A stretch of 64,000 nucleotides of DNA from Chamaecrista fasciculata (lineage: Eukaryota > Streptophyta > Magnoliopsida > Fabales > Fabaceae), in the NCBI GenBank assembly GCA_003254925.1, contig QANZ01017416.1:256413-320412 (forward strand), read 5' to 3'. Of the stretch, positions 11,316-23,500 are shown one piece after another; within the stretch, counting starts at the first letter, position 1, and every line of letters begins with the position of its first letter. A program made the position numbers and the translations under genes. The notes under the pieces were generated by a model that was given only the letters and a program-made list of their open reading frames with translations, ran no database searches and was not told the DNA's origin.

Positions 11316-12354
11316 GAAACCGTGAAAGAGATAATGGAATCAGACCGAACCAATGCATCATTTGATCCATTTGTTACTTTACGAAATGAATCTTCATAGG
11401 TAAGATTATCATCCTTTCTGATTTAAAATAAATTTAGGCTAGATGATTTAAAGTTATGGATTTTACCAAATTAAACATCAAATCTTTACTTCTAGTACTT
11501 GCATATATATTTTACCAAATTTATAGGCAAGACTAATGAACCATGTGATTCAATTCAGGGTCAAATCATGGTAAATCAAACTGATAGTCACTCTGATGAA
11601 GAAAATAAAGTGGACCAGTTAAGCCCTCAAACATTTGAAGAAGATGATCTCATTAGATTATTTCAAATAATGGAGAAAGGTGCTAACAACATTGGAGTTT
11701 GCATGTCTCATGTTTCTCAAATTGGAAACAACGATGTTGTTAGAGCCTTTGCTGACTTAGAAGCCTCTTTGAAAATGAGTCTAGAAGAGATAGCTTGCTC
11801 GGAAGTAAAAAGTGTTTGTCTTGAGAATGCTCTCAACTTCTTGTCCACCCATTATCATGAAGATGAAGCTTCTGCTAATGGCCTTAAACCGATAATAAAA
11901 TTTCTGCACCAAGAAATCCCAAATATTTTATCTTCCTTCAAGCAGGCCTCAACTAGGCTTGCTTCCACTGAAACATCCTACAAGCTTGAAGAAACAGACA
12001 AGTATATCAACGAAGAACTCCCTCGACGAAAGGAGGCAGCCATGTCTCTTGTTTCTGAAATTCACAAGACTCAACAGAAGGAAGCAAAACTGAAGGAGCA
12101 AATCTCTAACTTGCAGGTAGAGCTGAAGAAGAAAGAAAGAGAAATCAAATTGTGAAATGAAACTATCATTTCTTCAAGAGGAAAAGAAGAAGAGTGTTTC
12201 AGATACAATAGAATTCTTAGAAGAGTTTGAAGGAGTGAAGAAAGGAAGGTCTCAAAATAATGGAAGACAAAAAGAAGGTGAGACAAGAATTAGAAAAGTG
12301 GTCTTCTTGTGTAGCAAAATGGTGGAAAGCAACATTGCTGTTAGGAATGTTTAG
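11316..12354 (+). pseudogene. Orphan relic of the NLR C-terminal tail (one small exon plus the coiled-coil exon)
   Basis: A small exon-like piece (11316-11399, preceded by CAG and followed by GTAAG) ends in an in-frame TAG. The long piece 11559-12155 starts at the same CAG|GGTCAAAT acceptor as the last exon of the NLR at 17.6-26.3 kb. It matches that exon throughout (FEEDDLIRLFQIM, AFADLEASLKMSL, SSFKQAS, QKEAKLKEQISNLQVEL). Near 12146 about 2 bp are missing relative to the intact copy, giving TGA at 12153-12155. Homology continues in another frame from 12157 (KKKSVSDTIEFLEEFE) and is shifted once more further on. No NB-ARC or LRR remains were seen directly upstream, so it is a detached tail of a third NLR copy. 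Confidence 0.8.
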
Positions 12355-14949
12355 TGCGTAGAAGCTTTAAACATTTGAGGTTGTTAATTTAATAGGCTTT
12401 ATCATGTGAAAACTTTCACTTGTGCAAGAGTCTTTATGAATGGACCATTTGTTGAATTGTATAATTGTCTAGTTCATATAGTATGATTTTATTTTGTGAT
12501 GCTTTAAAAAAAAGGAAGTTGATTTCATATATAAATCTTAAAGAAATGTTACCGGCAAGCTAGGGATCACATGTGAGATTAATTAGTTGACTTTGCCACT
12601 AGATTCTCAACTTGTCCATTAAAAGTTTAAAACGTTTTAAAATTAAACTAGAAGGCTAGAGCCAGCAATTATAAATTAAAAGATGACTAAAATCTTATTT
12701 TGATTTCTCACATTAGTATTTTTACAGTTCAGTCCCTCATTATTTTTTCTTCCCAATTTAGTCGCTTACAATTTTTTTTTTATTTGTTATTAATGTCAAC
12801 CCTTCTTTTTTGGTTGCCCACCCAATTAGGGATAAAGTCCCAACTAATCTATACTCGACTTGTATCACACACTTGATTACAGTGGAAGATCGAGTCTTCT
12901 AATAAGAGTAATTAAAACCAAATCTTACTAAATTATACCAAGTCGCTTACCACTTGAACTAATTTGACATCGGCATTAATGTTAATCTTTGTAACCAATA
13001 TGTTACTAAATTAATGACATATTATCGTTAATTGAATATAGGATATCGTTAGTTAATGCTGTAATATTTTAACTAAAACATAAGGAAATTTTAGTTTGAT
13101 ATTTAACAAAATAAATTTGTGAGAAAATCTAGAATTTTTTATGTAAAACTTTGAAATTTAACAAATAGGGGCCTTAAGTAATCCCTTCATGTATATTACT
13201 GATAGAGCTGCGAAAATGAGTTGTCAAAATATTTATCAGCGATTCAGCAATGCTTCCTAAGATTTTATTGTTTTTGGCCAAATCATCACTAAAATCTAAA
13301 GCATTGAACCATTTCTTCTTAAACTATGTCGTCCTGAGATCTCATAAACGTGTTTCTTCTCTGCAATGCTTTGTTGCCTCCTCAAATTATTGTTATTATT
13401 ATTATTTTTTTGTTTGCCAAATCATCACTATTAAAAAACTACTCCATATCAGCTATTTCCATTATATATCAAGGTACCATATTTAGTGCTCTAACACGCT
13501 AATTAATAAAAAATTATCAAATATTACAACTATTAATTAGCATAACAAGTTGCAAGTTATTGTTACATAAAAATATAACAACTTGAAGTGTTGGTATAGA
13601 TGTAATAAAAACGAATGAAGCTGGCATCAAGTATAAATAATATAAGGGAATACTAATTCCGATCTTGCCACACATCTCAAAGACTAATAATATATAGAAA
13701 GACTTAATATGATAGATGATATATAAACACTTTTAACAACGGATATGGATCAATAATTAATAGTATAAAAATAATATTGTGAAAAGATGAAACGTGGTAC
13801 TTAATTATGTTAAACTTGAAATGAATATGTGAAGAGGATCCATTGAATTCTTTGTAGTGGATCTCTTCATTTTACTTTTCATCCCTAGCTAACATTTCAG
13901 ATTCCGTCTTCTCTGTTTTCATTGCTCATTGTTTTAATGAAAATTTCTATCCTCTATTATAGTTCAAATTGTTTGGAGAGAATTATATATTACTGTGTAC
14001 TGAAATCAATATAGTGTTAATTTATTCGGTGTATAATAGCATTATCGTTGACATGAGAAAGACAGCTAAGGTTAATTCAGAGGCATTATTACATAGACTT
14101 TGATGGCATGCATCACATGGAAATGGAAGTATAATATACATTATGAGAAGACTAAGCAACCTAAAAGTCGGTTAATTTAAAAGAAAGACTTCAAAATACG
14201 AACACCCTCCAATGATTAACAACGTTAATTGAAATCAACTTGCTTGTTATGTATAATTAATTGGAGCATAATTATAGTGTGGAGTCATCTCCATTCATGT
14301 CACCAGAGTTTGATATATGTGCTTCTTCGTCTTCTGCTAATTACAACATTGTTGAAACTTTGAATCCTTTTCTTTGATTTTTCTCCAAACCCCATATTAA
14401 TTATTGCTCTTCCTTCCTTCTGTTTCACTCACATTCACCATCTGCTGCTTAATACTCTCTGTGTTGCATTTTCATGTACTCTTTGGCATTAATTTTGAAT
14501 CCTTCCATTTGTTTTTTGTTGTTATGATTTTTCCTGCTTGAAAAAAAAAACACCAAAAAAGAGGCTTTCTAGAGTTTGTGTGTTGAATTTGCATTCTTCC
14601 TTTGAGTTTCTTCTCTCTGTTGGTACCATCAATTGTTCTTGTTGTTCTTTGTTCCTTTCTTTTAAAAAAATGTCAAGTTGAGAAAAAAAAACACAAAAAG
14701 AAAAAAAAACTTCTTCCCTGAATTTGGATTATTCCTTTCCTTTTTCTCTCCATTCTATATTTTGTCTTCCTACTTCTTCAACAAAAATTTGGAAAAAAAA
14801 AACAGAGAGAGCAAGAGGAAGCAAGCTTCTCCATCCAAGGCATTGCAAGGAGACGTTGAAATAGCTCAAAAACAGTAAGAAGTAATTATATTCTTTTGAT
14901 CTCTCTATGTAGGTGTTTATATATATCCTTAATTTTCTTTTTTGTTTGG
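12355..14949. other. AT-rich intergenic region
   Basis: No gene was recognised. The region contains poly(A)/poly(T) tracts, scattered 'AGTCCC…TTTAGTC'-type fragments around 12720-12780 that may be worn MITE ends, and pyrimidine-rich leader-like sequence near 14300-14800. The frames at 13250-13486 and 14678-14878 have no domain and run through low-complexity sequence. Confidence 0.5.
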
Positions 14950-15183
14950 CAAAGGCCTATAAATATTTGAGATTGATTATGCTTTGATAATCTAAATAAT
15001 GCAAAAGCCAAGATCACCTCATCTTGTGCTCTTTCTTGCAAGATATTATTTCTGAGATACCCCTAGAACTTCTATGAAAAGTTAGTATAGGTTTGGGCCT
15101 TTGAGGACAAGTTAAAATAATACTATACAGCAAGATGTCAGGTTTCAGAACTTGAAAATAAACTCATTGATTCTTGAGTAAAC
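14950..15183 (+). pseudogene. Decayed NB-ARC (ARC2) fragment of an NLR
   Basis: The DNA aligns by eye with the NLR at 17.6 kb over the stretch from RNBS-D to the linker before MHD. Matching pieces are GCCTATAAATATTTGA, CTTGTGCTCTTT (CSL of RNBS-D), AGAACTTCTATGA (VELL region), GCAAGATGTCAGGTTTC (ARSQVS) and AACTCATTGATTCTTG (KLLDSC). Several small indels and stops interrupt all frames. It is on the + strand like the flanking NLRs and lies 2.4 kb before the intact copy. Confidence 0.65.
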
Positions 15184-15479
15184 TATTTATTTAGTTTATT
15201 TCAATTATATGATATTATTATTGTGGTCTTTGAATTTGCAATCATATTCTTTTATTCTCTCAGATTGATTATACATCATAATTTGGTTCGTCCACTTTCA
15301 TCATTCATTTTAGTCTTCAGCTCCTACTAGGTGCTTTTGAGGCTTGAAAGGTTAGTGTATCTCATTATTAGATATAGTTATTTGCTCCGGAAAATATATT
15401 GGGAGCTTATTATTGAATATTACTGTATTTTGTATAATGTAGGAAATGACTGTATATAGTTGTGATTTGGATTATGTTA

Positions 15480-16010
15480 AAATTCTCTAAACAAATGAGG
15501 ATATCTCAATCGGCCAATCCTCTACCCTCCCTTTCATTCTCCTCCTTAATCCTCAATCTAAAAACAGATTAAAAAAAAATACAGTGTAATCTCATAGAGA
15601 CTTGTATAGAATTAATTACTACTTCTCCAACCTTATTAGTGAAAACTTTTTTCACCAACCTTCCAATTTGCAATTCTCCAAACAAAGGAGGCTATCCCAA
15701 TTGGCCAATCCTTTACCCTCAATCTAAAAAAATAATAATTAAGGGCTTGCTTGGATAATTAAAGGGGTAAGAAAGGGAAGGAGAGGTTAAGTCTTTATGC
15801 ACATTTCCTTTGTTAGTTAGTAGTACCTCCTCCTAAATATTCTAATAGGGTATTTGAAATTTATAAAGAGGGAGAAGATTGAAGGATTAAAATTAATCTT
15901 TCATCATCTTCTCTAATTTTAAACTTCCCAAACAAGGGGGAAATGTCATAATCCTCTTCCCATCTCTCTCTTTCTCCTCCTTAATCCCTAATCCAAACAC
16001 ACCCTTAAAA
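15480..16010. repeat. MITE-like inverted repeat with related flanking copies
   Basis: About 15742-15790 (TAAGGGCTTGCTTGGATAA, AAAGGGGTAAGAAAGGG) is the inverted counterpart of about 15955-16006 (TCCTCCTTAATCCC, CCAAACACACCCTTA), giving a foldback of about 260 bp. Two further partial copies of one end lie just before it (about 15484-15560 and 15674-15730; both contain CAAACAAAGGAGG-like and GGCCAATCC blocks). The element ends look like hAT or Tourist-type MITEs, but the target duplication is not clear. Confidence 0.55.
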
Positions 16011-16065
16011 AATTAGAGAAAGAAACATTGTAATCTCTTGGAGACTCATAGAATCTTGGCAGTTT

Positions 16066-16729
16066 TTTTTTTGGCATGAAACATAATTCATTCAAAAGCA
16101 AGACAAAGCAAGTACAATACAAACGAGAACAAAGCAAAAATAGCCAACCCTCCCTAGCATAAACAACAACACTAGATAGGATATCAACTGACGAAGGTGG
16201 TGAGTTTACAACCCATCCAAGAGGACCCATCCTCATTTCGGACAAATTGGCAAGACAATTAGCTGCCAAGTTAGCGAATCTAGGGATCCAACTAATGCTA
16301 CAACCATCTAAATAACTGGAAACATAAATAAAGTCATCTAAAAAAGACAAACACTTCTAATCAGGACAACAAGCAACCCCAGTGGTTGTTCTAAATAAAG
16401 ACATAATCAAACTCAAAGAAACAATAATAATTTGATAAAACGAAACGACGTCGTGGAAGAGCATCCAAAAACCAAAACCAAACAAGGAAGCTGTCGTGGA
16501 ATGCCTAGTTCAGAGTCGCCGTCGCAGAACGCTGCCGTGGGAGCCCTGATCCAGAACGCCGCTGCCACAAAACCCTAGAAACAAAATAACACTCTCATAA
16601 AGAGAGAGAGGGACCCTCACGGAGGAGGGGTTTTCAACACTACAAGGTGAAAAGGGGCCACCACTGCTGAGACAGCGGTGGCCGAAGGGCATCACGTGCA
16701 AGAAAAGCAAAGAGCGAGAGAGAAGATGA
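16066..16729 (-). mobile_element. Internally deleted L1-type LINE with poly(A) tail and 14-bp target duplication
   Basis: AATCTTGGCAGTTT occurs at 16052-16065 and again at 16730-16743 as a target site duplication. Next to the left copy is a T run, which is the poly(A) tail of a minus-strand insert. On the minus strand the 5' part (about 16729-16440) is GC-rich, leader-like sequence. The 3' part (about 16350-16080) encodes the end of an RNase H-like domain (WIPRFANLAANCLANL). The central ORF1/ORF2 body is missing, so this is a short internally deleted copy of about 660 bp. Confidence 0.8.
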
Positions 16730-16743
16730 AATCTTGGCAGTTT

Positions 16744-17588
16744 AACCCTTTGATTTTCCTCTTTTTTTTTTTCCCTTTTGCTATTATCAGAACCGATAAT
16801 ATTAACAGAATTCTCTTCTTTGTGCGTCAAATTCTTCAGCATTAATTTTAGATGATTCCTCTTAATGTCACTCCGAGCACAAAACTCGTTGTCATAGTAG
16901 TTTGCCTTTGCTCTAGATTATTATCACCCTTTAAACTTCTTATTGCCTTTCTCCTATATTTCCTTCCCTTGCTCACCATGCTCTCACCTTCTGCCTTGTT
17001 AGAAAGCTCTTCTTTTGTTTTTTAGATTTTAGTGCACCACTAACACTATCAGGTGAAATATTGTCTTTTCCATACAAAAATGTACCAACACAGGGCATAA
17101 CACATTCAAGGATTTAATTGATCATATAAGTGGAATTTAATGGGTGTATCTTTATTTATCTATAGATTACACAACTTCTTTTTTCAAGTAGAGACAGATG
17201 GTCAATGATTAATTTTAGTTGAGTATAGTTCCTCAACTTGCTCGCTAAGCCTTTGCTACTCAATCTGTAGCTGTAATCTTTAATTTCAAAGAAAAGAAAA
17301 ATGTAAACACACGAAAATTGTATTCAATGACAGATCAACAAAGACACAAACAACACAATGAAAAGAAAAAAAACAAAGACACAAACAACACAATGAAATG
17401 GAGAAAAATGGAATGAAGACAAGAGAATTTGCTTAGTCTAAGAATCCCACGTGAAGGTGCATCGATCACTAGTCATTTCTCAATTGTGCAAATGTTAAAA
17501 TCTATATTTATATGCTAGAAATGATACATAAAAGTATTCAATAATTAAAGATGAGAAAGTAACTTTCAAATTCTACCTACGTGATTAG
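16744..17588 (+). promoter_or_regulatory. Upstream region of the second NLR
   Basis: No coding sequence was recognised. A TATA-like stretch (TATATTTATATGC) lies near 17500, about 80 bp before the NLR start codon, and a short direct repeat built on AAAGACACAAACAACACAATG occurs around 17340-17400. The exact transcription start cannot be read from sequence. Confidence 0.4.
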
Positions 17589-20500
17589 ATGGACAAGTTG
17601 ATCAGCATATTCACTGATGTTGGAACTGAACTTGCAAAAGCATCAGTGAACAAAGCAATAGAGGAAGCTGGTTATTTATGTTGTTACCAGAGTTATGTCG
17701 ACGACTTTGATGATCAAAGGAAGAAACTGTCAAATGTAGTAGGCAGTGTGCGCGAAGATATAAAAGATGCTAGAGATAGAAACGAGACTCGGATTGACCC
17801 CATAGTTCAAGGGTGGCTAGATGAAGCTGATGGTCTCATTCAACAAGACACTGAATCAAGGAAGAAATGGTTTTATGATTTGTGGCCTAATTGCATTTGG
17901 CAAAATTGACGAAGCAAGGAGTTGAAAGGTAACACACAAGTGATTAAAGATCTAATCACAGGTAGTAGTAACCTTCCTCCTGTTGCACGTCCAGCTGAAA
18001 TTGTAGGCATAGAATTCTATACTTCACCAGATTTTATGCATTTTGAGAGTAGAGAGATGAAATTTGAACAGCTTAAGGAGGGACTAAAAGATGTGAAGAA
18101 TTGCATGATCGGATTGTATGGGATGGGTGGAACAGGGAAAACAACAATGGTGAAACAAGTTGGTGCAGAGTTTAAAGAGTTGAAGGTGTTTGATAAAGTC
18201 ATCGTTATTGTTGTGTCCAATGCTAATCAACCTGCAGATGTAATCAGGATTCAAGGAGATATTGCAAAACATCTAGGTTTGCGATTACAAGATGGTAGAG
18301 AATCAGAACATGCAGATAAGTTGTCAACCAGAATAGCTGAAGGTAAAGAGAAGATACTTATAATTCTTGACGATGTTTGGGATAAGGAGCTCAATCTCAA
18401 AGCCATTGGGATTCCTTATGGCCAGCATCAAGAGAGTCGATGTAGTGTTTTGATTACTGCACGTAATGTGAGAGTTTGTAGAGAAATGGGATGCCAAAAG
18501 GCCATTCAATTAGAGACCTTATCTATGAATGATGCTCTCAATCTTTTCCTATTTCATTCTGGTAAAAGTGGTGATGATGATTCTTCCAACACAGATTTTA
18601 AGGAGGTGGCCTCAAATATTGTTAATCAATGTGGAAGGTTACCTGCTGCCATTGTACCACTTGCAAGAGCCTTACAAACTGAGCCTCTAGAATATTGGAA
18701 TGATACTTTGATAAGGTTGCAAAATTTTGACCCAATGTCCCATGAAGTTCATGAGGATTTGACTGATGCTTATAAATCTTTGACCTTAAGCTATGAGACT
18801 CTAAAAGATCCAAAAGCTCAAAAGCTCTTACATTTATGCTCTTTATTTCCAGAAGATTTTGAAATCTCTGTAGAACTTTTAACCAGAATTGCTATAGGTA
18901 TGGGGCTTTGTGCAAAAGCTGACAAATATCGTGTAGCAAGAAGCCAAGTGTCTGCTCTTCAACATAAACTCTTAGATTCTTGTTTATTGTTGATAGATGT
19001 TGTTAAGCGCGGGTTTCTATGTTCTGGTGCTTTGCATATAAAAGCGGAAAAATGTGTAAAGATGCATGACTTGACTCGTGAAGTGGCTCATTTAATAGCA
19101 AAAGAAGAGATTCAAGAGGTCACAGGTTCTAAGTTAACTTTAGCAGAGAATATAAAATGTTTATCCTGGAACAAGAATGGCTTCCCTGATCGTTTTGATG
19201 GAGGTGAACTTGAGTTTCTATTAGTAATTATAAATGCAGAGGGTGAAGTACAAGTACCTAATGCATTATTCGAAGGCATGACGAAGCTTAGAGTTTTGAT
19301 TTTATTTTGCGGTGATGGTCGTCGATATTCAGGGCCCTCAGTTCCATCATTGCTGAATTCAACACACACCCTTAAATATCTTCAAACTTTGTTGTTAAAA
19401 CATTGGACCTTGGGAGATATACAAGTTATTGGAAGTCTAGAAAGCCTTGAGAGTCTTGAGTTGATTGGTTGTTACATCACTAAACTGCCCGATGAAGTTG
19501 CAAAGCTAAAGAAACTAAGATTGTTGGGCTTGATAAATTGTTCAATTGATACTGGAAATCCTTTTAAAGTGATTGAAAGATGCCCAATACTAGAAGAGCT
19601 ATATTATATCCAAAATTTTGGTGAACGATTTTCTACGGATGAACTTGGTCACATAGAAGCACCTACTACATTGGAAAGTTATCATATAATAGGCTTTGAT
19701 ACTACAGATGCTGATCTGGAAGTGGGTATTTCAGTTATAAGACGATGTTTCCGACCAGACCAATTATGTAAAATATTCTCTGAAGCAACAATTAAGTCCT
19801 TGGCAACAAGAGCAGAGATTCTTCAGTTAAAAGATGATAGAGGAAGATGGACAAATGTTATCCCTGAAATAGATCCCACGGAAGGCATGAAAGACTTGAT
19901 TAAACTTAGTTTAGAGTCTTATCCAAATATGAAAAGCCTAATCCACTTGGATCATCGTCATTCTGATGTGACTATCTTCTCCAAGTTAGTTGAATTAGAA
20001 CTTGTTTCCTTGGGTTTGAGAGAATTATTTGATGGTCCTTTACCTACTAAGTTAAAAGAGACACTTTTCAAGAAGCTAGAGGTGCTATGCATGAAAGGTT
20101 GTCCAGGTTTGGAAGGGACATTGTTCAAGGAAGAGCTAAATCTGGGTAATCTTAAGTCCATAGAAATTTTCAATTGTTCAATAACATTTCTTTTCCTCCC
20201 ATCAACTGCTTGGAGCCTAAAGCAACTAGAAAAACTGGTAATTACACGTTGTGAACAACTGAAATACATAATAGTGGATGAGGGATCAGAAGAGCAGAAT
20301 GTGGATGTTCAAAATCAAAAGGGTCATGACGGTTCAAATTTCAAATTGAAAATTCTCCAAGTTGATAGTTGTCCCAAATTGGAATTTCTATATCCAATTT
20401 ATTTTGCTGAAGTCATTCAACAACTCGAAGAGGTGAAGATTGCAAGTTGTGGAGAGCTGAAATACATATTTGGCCAATACCCAAATGAGGAGGGTTCATA

Positions 20501-23500
20501 TCAAATACAAAAACATGTCATACTCCCTTCACTTAAACTAGTGCACATTCTTTATGCAAAAAGTTTCATTGGCATGTTTCCAGCAGAATGTTGTCATCCC
20601 ATCTCACCAGTGACGACTATGCAAGATGATTTGAAGGTACAAGTAAGAGATCCCAGTCCCACTTTCACTTTTTCTCGGAATCTTTTTTGTTGCTTTTGCC
20701 CAAAATCAAGTGATGCCAACCATGTTGTTTCCAAGGAGACTTTACCAGACCAAACTGGCTTACAGGTACGTCTATATATCTCAATCTTTGAGTAATTGAT
20801 ACTTAGCAATAATAATAATAGTGCGTATATAGCTCTAAGACACAAGATTCTCTAATTAGTTAATTTTGCCATATAAAACCAAATGAGCATACATTGTTTG
20901 CATTTACTGAAGAAGAACTTATTTTTGTTTGCATGGATTACAGATATTAAAGACTAAAAGGGATTTCAATTTAGATAGTTGCTTGATGAGGCGCCCATTA
21001 AGTACATCCTATATTACAGAGATGTTAATTTTTTCATGTTCCTCATTGACATCGTTGTTCACACTTCATGTTGCCTCATCAATGTCATTGCTGGAAAAGC
21101 TAGACGTGTACGAATGCCATGGACTGAAGCAAATAGTAACAGATGAGGGAGATGGTCATGAGCACATGAATTACAACTCCATCTTTCCAAAGTTAAGAAA
21201 GATGACAATTTATGGCTGTGATCATTTGGAAAATGTGTTTCCAGCTTCTCATTTTATGATTGATCATTTGGAAGTTATCACAATTGAAGCTGTTCCCAAG
21301 TTGAGATATGTGTTCGGGAAATCCAATCGCCAAGATATTGTACCACATCAGAATCAGAATGTTGAGATTCTCCTTCCTGCACTAAAAAAGATAAAGCTTT
21401 CTTATGCACCTGATATGGTCAATATTTGCATTGAAAAGTTTCATACAACAGCATTTTCTCTTGAAAGCATAACAGTGGAGAAATGTCCACAGCTATGTAT
21501 AAGTCCTTTCATTGATTTTGGAGGTAGCAGGCTTGAAGATCACACTACCAGAAAGGTAGTTATAACAAACCCTCTTTCAAACTTGTTCTTCGGTTCAGTT
21601 CTGATCCTAGTATTAAACAAATGTTAATTTATTTTGTTACCTTGTTGTGTCACAGGCAGTGGAGATACAGCCAGAAAAATATATTGAACTTTCTTTAGAG
21701 AATCTCAAAACAGATAAGATTTTTGATCTTGAAAGACTTCAAATTAAAGGACCAGCGAGATCGAGGTTAGAAAAATTGAGGATTGAAGAGCTACCTCTGT
21801 TAACAGACATATGTGTGGGAATGAAAAATAGTTTGAGCCTCCACAATCTTTCATCTCTATCTATCCACCAATGCAAAAAATTGAAATTTATCTTCTCTGC
21901 ATCAATCTTGCGAAGCCTACCAAAGTTGACGCATCTAGAGGCATTCGAGTGCGAAGAGTTATTACAGATCATTGAAGAGACAGAGGAATATGGTCTTGTT
22001 TCAAATCATAATTGTTTCCCTGAGTTGAGAATCATTTCTGTCAAAAATTGCAACAAATTGAAATGCCTATTCTCAATCTCTGCATGTGGTATTCTTCCAA
22101 AACTTGAAGAGTTGAGTATTGAAGAAGCCCCTGAGCTGGTGCAAGTATTTGGATGCAAACAATGTGAGACTAAAGAGCTAATGCAAGTGTTTCCAAAACT
22201 ATCATATTTAGAACTTGACAATTTGCAAAGCCTTGAGAGTGTCTGCCAAGGAATTGATTTCCAAATGGTCAAAAAACGTGCCGTGACAGAGTGTCCCAAA
22301 ATCTCTCTCACTTCAACTGCAGAGGACACTACATCTACCTTTGAAGGTAAGCATTCATAAAATTATTAATAACCACAATTTTTAACATTTATATAATTTT
22401 TCTCATAATGATATAACTATATATTTGTTCATTTCCTCATATTGCAGAATCTCAAGCAGCTAAGTCACAGAACATGTCGTCTCCACCCTACATTGTAATT
22501 AAAAAGCCAACATGGTTTAAGATTATTAATGGCATTACATTCTTTTGTCTATTCATTTATATCATCTATTATTCTTTTCTTTTTTCGCAGTGTGAGGAAA
22601 AAATAACAAATCAAATAGTTGAAGAAACATCAAAGAGAGCACCAAATATGACTGAGGTACATTAACTGTTATTAATTTATGATAAATTCTTTGACTACAT
22701 ACAAATTATTTGGCAGCTTATTGGTGAATTCTTGGGCTTATGGAGTGTCAAATCAACAGAATTTAAAGTTCCCAAATAAAAAAAAAAGTCAATAAGATAG
22801 CTGAACAAGTTATTTTCCTTTCCTATTATAAATATATAATAATTAATACAAGTATATAACTTCAATTGCTTCTTGGTAATCTAATTTAGATTTGTTAAAA
22901 GAAATCCTTGCCAAAAATCTTCACTTGCATATATATTTTACAAAGATTAGCAAGTAAATTAAGAAAAATTAATGATTTTGAAGACATGACACTAAAGCTA
23001 TTCTAAACTACCACTGATATTTTTGTACCTTTTCCAAAGTGAAGAATAAGTAACAAATAAAGTATTTCAGAATTCGTTGGTTAGCTCAAAAAGTTCGGCA
23101 GAAGTTATAACTGGAAATACCAAAAATTTCTCTTTCAAATAACATATCGTAAATTCAGTAATTAGTAGTAAATAAAATTTCTGAACAAGTCTTATTTTTC
23201 TAATTTAAATATATAATATCTTCAATTGCTTACTGGTCATCTAATTCAGATATGCCAAAAGCAATCCTTGTCAAAAACCTTCACTTGCATATTTGTTTTA
23301 AAAAGTTTAGCTAGTAAATATCAATGCTTTTCAAGCGATGACACTATAGAGACTGCAAACTAATCAAGTTATTGCTTTGTGCTATGCAACAAATTCAGGA
23401 AATAGAGGAGCAAAATGATCAAGATGGTCCCAAGCTAAATGATTCTCTAACACCAGATCAAACCATCATGTCAGAACAAAGCAAGCCATCACAAGCACCA

